Source: Buddleja alternifolia (taxonomy: Eukaryota > Streptophyta > Magnoliopsida > Lamiales > Scrophulariaceae). Taken from it: a DNA stretch of 64,000 bases. A program made the position numbers and the translations under genes. The notes beneath the pieces are model-generated. The model did no database searches and was not told where the DNA came from. It worked only from the letters and a program-made list of their open reading frames with translations. Each line of letters opens with the position of its first letter. Position 1 is the stretch's first letter. Of this stretch, positions 43,981-55,967 are shown in pieces. The stretch is taken from assembly GCA_019426215.1 (NCBI GenBank), contig CM033408.1:5211077-5275076 (forward strand). Reading direction: 5' to 3'.

Positions 43981-46670
43981 GGATAAGAGAGGATACATGC
44001 CTGTCTCAATGACAACATATTGTTTAGAACTGACTATGCATCATTGAAGTCCTGTCCGAAATGTGGCGCCTCACGGTACATGAAGAATGGATCTGCTCCT
44101 GTCAAAACAATGTGGTATTTGCCCATAATACCACGATTTAAGCGCATGTACAGTAGTAGAGAGTTAGCCAAGGACTTGACATGGCATGCTGATAGAAGGC
44201 TTGAAGAAAGGATTGAAGATCACAAGATTCGACACTCCTCAGATTCGACTCAATGGAAAAAGATTGATGATGATTTCCCTGACTTTGGTGAAGAATCAAG
44301 AAACTTGCGCCTTGTATTGGCTACAGATGGCATGAACCCTCATGGCTTGCAAAGTAGCTCACATAGTACATGGCCGGTGATTTTGATGATCTACAACCTT
44401 CCCCCATCGCGATGCATGAAGCGAGAGCATATAATGATGCCTATACTCATTTCTGGGCCAAAAGAACCTGGAAATGATATAGATGTCTACTTGGCTCCTT
44501 TAATTGAGGATTTGAAGGTGTTGTGGGAGACGGATATTCAAATATATGATGGGTTCAGTAAAGAAAATTTCAATCTCAGAGTCATGTTATTTGAAACAAT
44601 CAATGATTTTCCGACAAGACCAAATCTTGAGGGATATGGTCTACATGGCCAATGTGGATGCCCCATATGTGTCAAGAGTACAGATCAATATCGATTGACA
44701 CACTCTCAGAAATATGCATTCCAAGGGTATCGGAGATGGCTAAATTAGAACCATCGATATCGTTGGTGGAAGAAAACTTTCAATGGCAATATAGAAGAAG
44801 GTCGAGCTCCTAAGTGCTTGACTGGTGAAGACGTGTTTGAGAATGTAAAAGACTTGAATATCAAATTTGGAAAGATTTTTGCAGGTGGCCTTGCAAAAAC
44901 TGGGTGGAAAAAAAGGTCAATTTTCTTTGAGTTGCCGTATTGGACGTCCTTACATGTTAGACATTTTCTTGATATTATGCATATTGAGAAAAATATATTT
45001 GATAGTGTCATTGGTACACTTCTAAATGTGCCCCGAAAGACAAAAGATCGCGTAAAGGCAAGGTTAGACTTGGTTGAAATAAAGATAAGAGGTAAATTGG
45101 CACCAACAAATAAGGGGAAACGTACTTATTTGCCTCCAGCAGCTCACACTCTATCCAGGAAAGAAAAAATTGCATTATGTGAGTTTCTTAATAGACTGAA
45201 AGTTCCAGAAGAGTATTCTTCAAACATTAGCAGTTTTGTATCAATGAAGGACTTGAAGCTAAAGCACATGAAGACTCACGATTGTCATGTAATCATGGAT
45301 CATTTGCTACCAATTACTATGCGGGCCATTTTGCCAAAAAAGATGAGAGACACGATGACTAGATTGTGTTTCTTCTTCAAAGCAATGTGGAGCAAGGTGT
45401 TTGATCCTGAACAATTTGCTGCACTTCAGAAATAAATTGTCATCACTTTGTGTGAGCTTGAGATGTATTTTCCACCTGCATTTTTTTTGATATAATGACT
45501 CACCTACCTATTCACATGGTTAGAGAGACACAACTATGTGGACCGGCTTTTATGAGATCTATGTATCCGGCTGAGCGTTATATGAAGGTATTAAAAGGCT
45601 ACGTGAAAAATCGTAGTCGACCAGAAGGTTGCATTGTTGAACGATACATAGTTGATGAAGCCATGCATTACATTTTGCACAGAGTATTTGGCAGATTCTA
45701 ATGTTGCAGAGCTTCCAAAGTCTCATGTTGTGGGAGGGAGAACAGAAGGAAAAAGCATAATTAGAAAGCAATTAGTTAGTGTTCCTATTACACAAAGAGA
45801 GCAGGCACACCTATATGTGTTCCACAACACCGATGAGGTTGACCCATATGTTGAAGAGCATAAGAACCAACTTAGGAGATTCAATCCAATTAAAAATGAG
45901 AGCTGGATTTCAAGAGAGCATAACAAGAGTTTCACCAATTGGTTCCGAAAGTATATTGAAGAGAAACAGAAAGAGAATCCACTTTCAGTTTCAGATAAAT
46001 TGACACGGCTGTCGATGGTTCCGGACATACTAGTATTTTGTTATTCAGGTTATCGTATAAATGGTCGCACATTCTATACAAAAACCAAGATGAACAAAGT
46101 ACAATGGAGAATAGTGGGGTGAGTCTTGTAGCTCAAGCAATGCATATTTCAAGTGTGAAAGATAATAACCCTATCTATGCCGATTTATCATAGTATGGGG
46201 TGATCGACGTATATGGGAGCTTGATTGGTTTCGGGTGCCTATGTTTGGGTGTAGGTGGGTTGACAATAAAAATGGTGTCGATAATAGTGAAATAGGATTC
46301 ACTCGAGTAGATCTTGAAAGCGTGGAATACAAAGATGAACCTTTCATTTTGGCATCACAAGCTAAGCAAGTGTTTTTTTGTCACCGATCCTATTAATAAG
46401 AGGTGGTCCATTGTTTTATCGGAAAACAAAAATACTTGTATCGATGATTATGAAGAAAGTGAAGATGATGGAGAAAATCCTATCTTAGGTGATTTACAAT
46501 CAATTGATAGTGAAGATGACTTGGATATAAATGATGATGAATTGTATATGCGACAAGATCACCAAGAGGGAATATGGATTAATCCATCAGTTCGTCGGCG
46601 TACTAAAAAAAATGGTCGTACCGTTGGGAAGCAAAAGACTGCTAAGCCAACAACAAAAAGAGAACGATGA
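43981..46670 (+). pseudogene. TNP2-type transposase, 3' part (Transposase_21, DUF4218, DUF4216)
   Basis: Directly after the inserted LTR the frame gives IHACLND and CPKCGASRY, then the Transposase_21 core with LATDGMNPHG, HGQCGCPIC and HFLDIMHIEKNIFD. A DUF4218 part follows (VRETQLCGPAFMRSMYPAERY, EYLAD, DEVDPYVEEHK), then a DUF4216-like part (INGRTFYTK, GFTRVD, QAKQVFFVTDP) and a lysine-rich acidic tail. Breaks: TAG at 44746, TAA at 45433, and frameshifts near 45485 (T run), 45690 and 46115, with more stops after. It matches the upstream exon (29424-30010) without overlap except a possible 5-bp target duplication. Confidence 0.87.
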
Positions 46671-46753
46671 AAAGTATTTGATCTTATTTCATAATTGTAT
46701 GATAGACTTATTTTTTGATCAATATTTATACTTAGTTGCTAGAAAATTTATAT

Positions 46754-47212
46754 TCTTGAGATTTGCCTATTTTTTTGGAAAATTTAAGGGAAATAGGGAC
46801 TTGACTCAATTTAGGGTTAATTTGAGTTAGCTGGGGGTTAATTACATTTAATTTGGGATTAAATTGTGGTTATTTTGTGGTTTAGGGTACATTGATCCAA
46901 CTGGTGATCTATATTTATACTTAGTTGTTGAAAATATGATGATTTATTTGTAGTATTATGTGATTTATGTGATCCAACTGGTGATCAATATTTGTAGTTG
47001 CTGGAAATATAATTCTTTATGTGATCCAACTGGTGATCAATATTTATAAAATGATGTTTTATTTGTAGGTTTATGTGATTTACGTGATCCAACTGGTGAT
47101 CAATATTTGTAATTGCTGGGTTTGCTGTGGTTGCAAGTTTGGGGGAAGATTAAGTTGAGAACTTGGTACAAATTTTTGTGCCGTTACTCTGCTAATTTTT
47201 TTTAGAATAATG
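46754..47212 (+). repeat. CACTA internal direct repeat, copy upstream of the second transposase gene
   Basis: Closely matches 28873-29340, with four rather than three GATCCAACTGGTGATC-type words. The splice-acceptor-like TTTTGTAG at 47314-47321 follows it, just before ATG 47326. Confidence 0.8.
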
Positions 47213-47325
47213 AGAATGAATCTAATTTCTGTATTTATTACTTCTATTTTAAAATTATTATTGCCAAATGAATATGCCAAATTTATATGATTCTAACTTC
47301 CGTATTTTTTGGCTTTTGTAGGTCG

Positions 47326-48851
47326 ATGGCTTCAGATCCTGATGGTAGTTTTCCTGAGGATGATGTATATGGATCAGATAGCTATCATGAAAAGGAGATA
47401 CGGAGAGGTGTCACGTCTATAAAAAAAGTTATCAATGCCAGAAGTAAAGGCATAAGACTACTTGTCGGCTGGAATGACAGAGGCCAAGCAGTTGACTCAA
47501 ACAAATCAACATTTGTTGGTTATATGGGAGTCTTGGCTCGGTAGAAGGTGCCGATTACCATCAGTGATTGGCGAAAAGTCCCGTCACCAATAAAAAGAAA
47601 CATTTGGGATGAAACAAAGGTAATTTGGATATTATCATATTTCTAAGTGTTAATGTATTTTTTGTTGATTTAATTTTCTCTAAATTATAATTTCATATAT
47701 ACTTTATTTTTTGTTTTTTTGTAGTTGGCATTTGATATTGGAGAAAGTAGACAAAAGTACATACTAGCAGAAGCTGGGAAGCTAGCACATAACTTCAGGA
47801 ACTACTTGAGTAGAGTGTGGGTGCGAGATGATGATGGAAACATTAATTACAACCCACCCTCACAATATGAGATACCCCAAGCCGATTGGACGACATTTGT
47901 AGATCTTCGCCTAAGTGAAGAGTTTCAGGTAGCTAGTCATTTTAATTTACGGTTTCATTTGTTGGTTATTGCGTTTATATTTAACTAATAATTTGATTAT
48001 GTAATAAAGAGAAACTAAGTAGGGAAAATCAGGAAAGAGCAAAGGAACCTGAATATTCTTACTGGAAATCATGTCTTGGACATGCTCTTGTGGAGCAAAT
48101 TGAGATACGTAGTTCATTTAGCAGTGAATCCTTACAATTTTTTTAATAAAAATTCCTTGTTAATAAATATATATTTTTTAATCAAAATATAGATGAATAG
48201 AAGAAGGGATGCGGGGTCCGATTGCACAGAGGTGACACGAGCACTCGTGTGGAGGATTGCGCGTTTCGATAAAACAAATGAAATTGATAACGACAATGTT
48301 AGAAGAGTAGTGAATGAAATGGTGAGTTATTTGCAATTTTAGCTCTATAATGTGTTGTATGTTTGTTTTGAAATACTATTGAAAGAACAAAATTCACTAA
48401 TTTTTATTTTTATTTTTTAAATGTATTATTACAGGAGAGCATTTCACAAGAGAGTACTAGCCATAGTGGAAATGAGAAGAGTCGAGATGATCTATTGGCT
48501 AAAGCTCTTAAAAAGAAGGAGCATTCGGGTCGTGTTAGGGGTTTTGGCTTTGAGGTCTCACAAAGAGAGTACTTTACGGATCCAAAGCCTTCTAAAGAAA
48601 TGGAGATGGAAAGCTTGAGAAACATGGTGAAGAACCTCTCCGAAACTATGTTTCCATGCAACGCCGGATTGATGATTTGGAAGCGCCTAAATTGCGTCAA
48701 CCACATGAAGATGATGTGATTTCTTTGAAAGATAGCTGCCCAGAACCAGTTAAGATGCTTCCTGAGGTAATGATTTGAACTTGTTTATTGATCATGTAAC
48801 TTGCAACTCTCTATTTCTGTAAATCACACAAAACTTTCTAATATAATGTTG

Positions 48852-48890
<39 letters not shown>

Positions 48891-51177
48891 AGGTTATCGC
48901 TCCATGTCAATTAGCACTTTCATCACCGTCATATCGTGTGGTGGCTAAAGGACAGATGTACAATCAAGTGGTGATTGATAGAATACTTCACAACCGTCCA
49001 TTAGCCACCAACTTTGTGAAAGTGCGCATTGACACTGCAGTTGAGGCGGATACACCCCTACCCGTCCCTCTCAATGAGGAAGTGCTCACCATTTCTAGTG
49101 CTTTGGGTACCTTTGTTGCTTGGTCAGTGAGTCTTGTCATTGTCACTGATGCACCGGTATATAATTAATAGCTAGTTGATATACCCTAATATGGTATCTA
49201 GATTCATAAACACTAATACAAGGATAAAGGCCCAATACCAGGCCCAAAATCCAACATGGGGCCAAGGATTCACGCTAAGTAACAGTAATGGGTCGGGTCG
49301 TCCTTCAACCCGAACCCATGGTTCGAGTCATCTACCGTTCAATGGTACTACTTGTCATCATCTTACAGATGGCCACCAACCACTCTGACAGGGTGTATGT
49401 GCTATAAATACCCCCTCATAACATTTATTCAGGGGGGGCTGGAAAATACTCTCTCCAGTTTTAGCCTCGTATATTCATTAGTAACGAGTCTATAGACTGA
49501 GAAGTACGTTCCTATATACATATAAATTTGGAATTTAGAATCGTTCCTCGAGTACGACCCTGACTATTCACCTTAATATAGAACTACGTGGACTTGATCC
49601 TAATTAGGTACGTAGGTAGCTTAATTATCATTGAGTGCAGTCTATAATCTTCATTAGCATACTCGTGGTAGGGTTCGAATCCTTCCAGACTGATAGATTT
49701 GAGTTCACGGATTTGAGTTAGATCACTAGTCATTAATAAATTATAATAATTATTTAAGGTTACTAAATATACTTTGGTGTGTAACATTCATGTTTTATTT
49801 TCTTTGCTTAAACAGTCTCTTGGACCATCCAAATCATCTGGAAACCAGAAATCAGGAACGTTGAAGCAGTCAGCTGTCAAACCAAAACCTCCAGTGGCCA
49901 AACCTGCACGTGAAGGTGACAGATGTGCAGACCTTGTACTAGATGGACTCCCTAATGACCTTTTATTTTTGGGAAAGTATACGAACAAGATGTCTATTAA
50001 TGACTAGATCACTATAGATATCGAGGAAAGAATTATGAATTTTGTATTCCCAGAGTATAGTGGGAAGGAGGAGATCTGTCACCTTCTGCGTCAAGAAGAG
50101 ATAGGAGCCTATCTCATTACAGCGTACATAAAGTAAGTTTTTTAATTATTTATTGCATCTGAACTATGATTATTTTCGTTACTCAAAATTTATTTTTTAT
50201 GCTCAATTTAGGTTTTTGTGGGTTAATTAGGTGGTCCCCGAAGGGAAAGAAGTTCTTTTCGGGTTCCTTAGCCCACATTCCATATCTGCGGGAACCGACA
50301 ACCAAACTGAAAAAGTGCAGTACATAGCACGTGCTATGATACAGAGCGCACAAATAAATAAGTTATTTCTTGCACCTTACAACACTGGGTGAGCTACTAA
50401 AGACTCAATTTTAATTTGTAAAATTAGTTACGCAAAATAAATTTTGAACTTATCTTTTGAATGTTTTTTAGGGGACATTGGTTGTTGCTTGCGATTGATC
50501 CATTTCAAGAGGTCGTTTACTATCTGGATTCTTTGCATGGTGAGCCGGATTACCGAGATGAGAAGAGAGAAAAAATTAATTAGTAAGTTTTTCATTCAAT
50601 CAATGTATCCATTATATTTAATATTTTTTTAAAGTGTATATATCTTCCTAGATTTCACATAATTGCTTGTTTTTGCATATTTTCTTGGTTTTTGAATTTT
50701 TTTTACAGGGCTGTGCTCATATTTCGTGTAAATCGCAACAACCACAACCATTTTAAGAAATCCAAAAACAAGGCCTGTAATTGGATTAAAATAAAGGTTA
50801 GCATTTTGCTAGTTTCAAGAGATTAATTATTCGTATAGAAGTTAGTGTTTAAATACAACTTTGATTACTTTTGTAGTGCCCCCGGCAGACAAACGAGGTG
50901 GATTGTGGCTACTTCATTATGAGATTCATGAAGGAGGTTATTAGCCACGGACAATCTATAATCCCAACAGTGGTATGTATAATCCTAATTAATACGTAAT
51001 TTCTTTCCCTTTTGAAGTTATTAAACCTTTGGTAGGTAACGAAAACGTCATTTGGGTTTTGCAATCTCTATATATATCTTGCAGTACTTTTATGATTCTC
51101 AATCCTTCTATACTCAAGAGCAAATTGATGAAGTACGTTGCGAAGTGGCACAATACATTTTCTTAGCAGCTCCTTAG
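47326..51177 (+). pseudogene. Transposase_24 (Ptta/En/Spm) - Ulp1-type protease gene of the CACTA element
   Basis: About twelve exons can be drawn: 47326-47619, 47725-47928, ~48010-48105, 48193-48321, 48435-48766, 48893-49156, 49816-50132, 50212-50388, 50472-50582, 50709-50796, 50877-50972 and 51085-51177. The first half matches plant Ptta/En/Spm transposase (PF03004), with SYWKSCLGHALVEQIE-type text and KEHSGRVRGFGFEVS. The last four exons give a C48 (Ulp1) peptidase: His in GGHWLLLAIDP, Asp in YYLDSLHG, Gln in CPRQTNEV and Cys in DCGYFIMRF, all catalytic residues present. In-frame stops at 47542 and near 50005, and a problem at the 50582/50709 join, suggest decay. In En/Spm the TNPA-type protein binds the subterminal repeats; the role of the protease part is unknown. 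Confidence 0.75.
49157..49815. other. Large intron with an LTR- or promoter-like insertion
   Basis: Between two coding exons lies GC-richer sequence with TATAAATACCCCCTC near 49404, then a G run and a 'GGCTGGAAAATACTC' start-like region. It resembles the U3/R part of a small LTR. A B-box-like GGTTCGAATC is at 49673-49682. No clear boundaries or TSD were found. Confidence 0.35.
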
Positions 51178-51340
51178 AAATTAGGTAATGTATTTTTTGT
51201 ACATTGTGACTTGTTGTAAATTGTGATTTGATTTGTTGTATTTAAATTGTGAGTAATTTAATTAGTTGATTGTAAATTAACACGTAATCTCATTTGTTGG
51301 AGGAAAGAATTGGTTATGTTGAAGTTTTGGGTTTTTGTTG

Positions 51341-52849
51341 TGTTAGGAATTTCATGTTAGATATTTTGATGATGACAATTAGGATTACTTGTTAAACCCT
51401 AAAATATGTAAGTTTGATTTTAATAGAAATCATGTATAAGTTTTGAAGCGTTAGATTTGTAATAGGCTTTATAAGCTTTGTTTTGTTTTTATTCTAGATT
51501 GTTAGGCTAAGTAGTCTTAGGCTGAGTGTCTGATAATTTCTGAGTGAGTTTATCAGTAGTAAAGTTTGAAGACTCAAGCGCCTGAAATCTGAATGAAGAT
51601 GAAGTTTCCAAGCGTCCAAATGCCAGCTATATCAAGCGTCACCTTATAGGACAGAAGTGATTCAAGGATGGATAAGCGTCTATCAATGACTGATTTCACC
51701 TGAATTTATTTTTAAGTCCAGAAAGAGTTTAATGCAAATATTCAAAGTGCATTAAGTGCCAACGGGCATTTATTTCAAACGCATTAAATGCTGATAAGAA
51801 CATTAAATGTGATAAGCACTTTCAGACGCACGGAGAAGCCACTCTATTGGACTGTTAACTCTCATAGACTGCAGCACCAACTTTTGTGCAGCAGATTTTC
51901 AGGAAAAAGGACAAAAGTTGTTCACTCGCGAAAGTGAGAGACACGCGCCTGTGCATGTGTCAAACAGACACTTTTTCCAAGACTGCCAATAAATAGGACT
52001 TCAACAACAAGCCAAACCGCTGTTGCATTGAAGTCTCATACCTTAAACTCTCAGAAAAGCCAGAATCTTCAAGCAAACATTCTCTTTGCTTTTCTTAAAA
52101 TCCTGAGACAGTCAACCAAATATCTCAAACATTCTTTTCGGAGAAACCTACACTACTATTGAGATATTTCCAGTTGTTTGAACTTTATCAAAATCAAACA
52201 AATCATTTAGAAAAACCTCATCCAAGCCTCGCGATCTGTGTGAAGTCGAAGTTGGATACTTACATTATTTTTGGGTGAAAGAAGCAAGGGGATCAAAGTG
52301 ATTTGTAGCAGAAATCTGTGTGATCAAGGAGCTCAAATCATCAACATCCATATCTCCCTAATTTGTAGAAGTTTCTGTGTGATTCTTTAAAAATTATTTT
52401 AGTGGATTGCCTCCGAGTGTTCAAGGAGAAGAAAGACATAGTTGGGATAACACCACCCAACGAACCTTACAAATATCGTGCTCTTTACTTTACAGTTATT
52501 TTATACTATATCATTGCATAAATCTGTTAAGTAAAACCTAAGTGAACGCTAAGCAACTAAGGAACCGTTTGTGACGCTAAAACCCTCAAACAAAGAAGAC
52601 TATAAAATCAATTCCGCTGTGCTAACACTGATCAAAGAACTGAACACTTAAACCTATTTGGTTATAGTATTCAAATCTTGAAGTTTAAGTTAATTTTCTA
52701 AAAACAGTCTTCATTAGGCGCTCAAATCAAGCGCCTATTTTTCAAGCGTCCAATGAATTTTTAATACGAATTTTTGAAGTCGAAAAAAACTTCAGGGTCT
52801 ATTCAACTCCCCCCTTCTAGACCCTTTCGTATGCCACTTGGGACCAACA
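51341..52849 (+). repeat. Solo LTR of the Sirevirus-like family (1509 bp)
   Basis: It starts TGTTAGGAATTTCATG and ends CTTGGGACCAACA, and is flanked by a perfect 5-bp duplication TGTTG (51336-51340, 52850-52854). It is clearly more diverged from the two LTRs of the full element than they are from each other. It lies just downstream of the Ulp1 stop codon, inside the CACTA element. Confidence 0.88.
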
Positions 52850-52954
52850 TGTTGTTTATGTTGAATTTGTTTTATTGTGCAGAGATATATCTGGTTTGTT
52901 TTGGTTTATTGAATATATATTGTACAGGAAGGTTCCGGGGGAGGGGGGAATTAT

Positions 52955-53262
52955 CTATTACAGCAGTTCACATCAGTACCGCTGTAATAGGGTCAAAAAT
53001 AAATTAAATTAAAAAAAATCATAAAACCTATTACAGACAGAACCACTGTAATGGGGTAAACCTATTACAGCGGTTCTGGACAGAACCGCTGTAATAGGAT
53101 TTGCAAATAAAAAATAATAATAAAAATCGACCCTATTACAATGGTTCTGTCCAGAACCGCTGTAATAGGGGACCTATTACAGCGGTTTTTAACCGTTGTA
53201 ATAGGTCTAAGCCTATTACAGCATTGCCTATTACAACGGTTACAACCGCTGTAATAGTCCTT
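52955..53262. repeat. Right subterminal palindromic repeats of the CACTA element
   Basis: Five to six palindromic modules with CCTATTACAGCGGTT...AACCGCTGTAATAGG, mirroring the left end. Some are degenerate (GCAGTT, ACAATGGTT). Confidence 0.85.
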
Positions 53263-53278
53263 TTCTGTAGTAGTGAGA

Positions 53279-55312
53279 ATGAGGTGAATAAGTTCTATTG
53301 TCACTATTTTGCCACATTTGAATATTACCTTAAATATCTTCAGTTTTATAATTTTGAACATTTTGATATCATTTATTTTCACCAATTAAGCTAAGAATTG
53401 TAATTGATAAATGTGCATAACTGATGAATTAATTATTTAATTTATTAAATAATTACCTTTATTTCCATATATAGATTTCTCCAATTTTGAGCCACTTTAT
53501 CGATCCTATCATATAAGTTTTAATATCATAATATGAGATATATAAAAATGGATTTTGATTTGAAATAATAAATTAGAGGGTAGTTATATCATATTATATT
53601 ATAATAATTAAAACTTAAAATGATTACCAACTAATTGTTTCATTTTTCTTCTTGATTGAATGGATAAATTACTTCTGATTAATTTTGTCATGTAGACCAA
53701 TTTATATTTGATAATACTGTCCTGTTATATATTATGTATTTTCCTTTTTTAAGTAGCTACATAATTAAGCTCATAATATTTATTTATGTTATTATTTGCG
53801 TACTAGCAAGAATTAAGGCAAATATGGTTTCTCCCTAAGTTATGGCAATTAAAAATTCAAATTTTTTATATGTATATATGATTTCATTCCTTGGTTTACT
53901 CCCTAAATTGAGATAATTAATTGTTGCTTTCTGTAATAATTACTCATAGCAATTATGACTACATTTCAAAACTATTATATATTCCTTATTTTGTCCAATG
54001 GTTCCATCTAACGAGAATTATTGTTAAAGCTATTATATATTCCTCATTTTGTTAATTATTTTAATTTGCTCTCGTAAAATTTTAGTTATCAATTTCTGTG
54101 TAAATTAGTTTAATTTTTTTATAGCTTTATTCCTGTTAATTTATGATATTGCATCATTTATTTCAATTGTGTATGTGATAAATTATGGTGTGAGGAAGAA
54201 GGTTCTCCTTGGAAGCCAATATAAGATTCTCCTTATATGTTTGAAAAAGTACCCATCTCAATAATTTTAATATTAAATGTAATTTAATCATTTGTTCTTT
54301 AAATTTTTACTCATAATGTTTTCTTTGTTGCAGGAGTATAGTGACTCAAAATTCAAAAGTCGAATAATTGAAGTTAATTATAGTTATATAAATATTTAAA
54401 TATTCATAGTTTTTCTCCTCAAGTATTATATTGTTATTGTTTTTTTCTGACCCTCTAAAGACTACTGCAGATTCATCTTCATGTTTGCATGCTGAATTTT
54501 GTCCATTGTTTAAAGTATGTGCTTTAACAACGTGCTTGATTTTATCCATAAATAATATAGGAGTATTATGTTAGCCAATATATTTACTTATTAATTTAAT
54601 TTGTAGTCTCAAAGTTGATGGACGATAAAAGAAAAATTCATAAGGTAAACATCTTCAAAATGTCAACAAGTATTAATCGAACATTTTAGTGAATTGGTTC
54701 ATCAATGTATTTAACATTTCATATATTTGTTGTAGATATACAAATATATTGATGGAAATCCAATTGATTGTTATTGTAACAATATTGAGGTAACTAATAT
54801 TGTGACTAATTCATTAAATTTAAGAATGCCTATAATAATAGTAATTTTCATAAATGTGCACGAATATAATAAATATAATAAGTTTAAGTAGATTATTTAT
54901 ATCAAAATTTATATGGTTTTGTGTATTCATGGATATATTATTAATGTTAATGATAAATCTCATTTAAAATATTCTTTTTACAGGCTAATAATAAGATTTG
55001 AAGAAATCATCTAAGGGCAAGAAAGTTTGTTGGAGCGAAGAATCAAATTCACTTATTTGGATATTCTTCATTTAATAAGCATTCACAAGATGGTATTATG
55101 TAGATGAAGAGACTCAAATTTAATAGTTAGGAATGACTGAAATGTCCAAGATATCTTATTGTTCTATGATTACAAATCTGTAAATACTTTACGTTTTGTA
55201 AAATAATTTACATATTAGTTGATACTCATACAATATCCAAAGCTACAACCACTTTTATTAAAATTATTGTTCTCAATAACATGTAACATATTATGAATAT
55301 GGATTAACATAG
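53279..55312. other. AT-rich spacer without recognisable genes
   Basis: Only short chance frames. It may include the body of the Helitron that ends at 55523, but no 5' TC end could be fixed. Confidence 0.5.
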
Positions 55313-55480
55313 TTTATTTGTATATAGATAATTTTTTAAACATTCACATTAATTATTTCCATTTATTCAATGTTAGATAAAATTATTTTGTAAAATTGTT
55401 TTATTTGTATATAGATAATTTTTTAAACATTCACATTAATTATTTCCATTTATTCAATGTTAGATAAAATCATTTTCTAA
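55313..55480. repeat. Tandem duplication, about 88-bp unit
   Basis: The stretch with GTATATAGATAATTTTTTAA and ATTTATTCAATGTTAGATAA occurs twice in a row (55313-55400 and about 55401-55485) with few changes. Confidence 0.75.
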
Positions 55481-55493
55481 AATTTAAAATCAT

Positions 55494-55523
55494 GGCCCGT
55501 GCAACGCACGGGTTAAAAACTAG
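55494..55523 (+). mobile_element. Helitron 3' terminus
   Basis: A hairpin CCCGTGC-AAC-GCACGGG (55496-55512) is followed 11 bases later by CTAG (55520-55523) and then T. This is the CTRR-T end with subterminal hairpin that defines plant Helitrons. The 5' end is not identified. Confidence 0.75.
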
Positions 55524-55967
55524 TTTTCATTAAAAGGCATAATGCTACGATCAATCGATGTAAATTGAGGGGGTGAAGTGCTTCTAAACTTACCTCTGAG
55601 AGTAATGTGTTAAAACAACAAAATTTTGGGGTGATAGGCTATTTACCCAATAGATTATGTAATCAAATTTCACTTTACACCACGTTTTCTTTTGTTACAC
55701 ATTAATTTTCCATGGTCCATTACTCTATCCATATCTCATTATTTTAATGCGGATATTTTCTGACTAATTGCTTATTGGCAATTTGAGGTCAAAAATATTC
55801 AAGTACATCCCAATGTTCTCTTCTTCTTCTTCTGATAACAGTAATAATTCTTTAATGGATGAATCTTTCTTGGTTAATTGCAATCAAAAGAATAACATAT
55901 ATTAAAACATAGGGTGAATTACATGCACCTTTCACTTCAGTGTTAATTACCAAACTCCTTACTATTA
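55524..55967. other. AT-rich spacer
   Basis: No gene or clear repeat apart from a short TCT run near 55820. Confidence 0.4.

Larger units (their letters stand above)
27924..53275 (+). mobile_element. CACTA (En/Spm) transposon, 25.4 kb with nested insertions
   Basis: The left end is CACTACTACAAAAATA and the right end is the complement of CACTACTACAGAAAAG. A 3-bp duplication AGA flanks it (27921-27923, 53276-53278), as expected for CACTA. Both ends hold palindromic subterminal repeats. Inside are a TNP2 gene (29424-46670, split) and a Transposase_24/Ulp1 gene (47326-51177). Removing the Sirevirus-like element and the solo LTR leaves about 9.9 kb, a normal autonomous CACTA size. Both genes carry stops, so it is probably no longer autonomous. 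Confidence 0.92.

Noticed and set aside
49673..49682. Perfect tRNA B box GGTTCGAATC
   Set aside because: No matching A box at the right distance and no cloverleaf by eye.
27924..53275. A host gene cluster encoding a protease and DNA-binding proteins
   Set aside because: The CACTA ends, TSD and transposase domains show that these genes belong to the transposon.
54346..54549. Short minus-strand ORF in the AT-rich spacer
   Set aside because: No motif, no neighbouring gene structure, and AT-rich composition makes chance frames likely.
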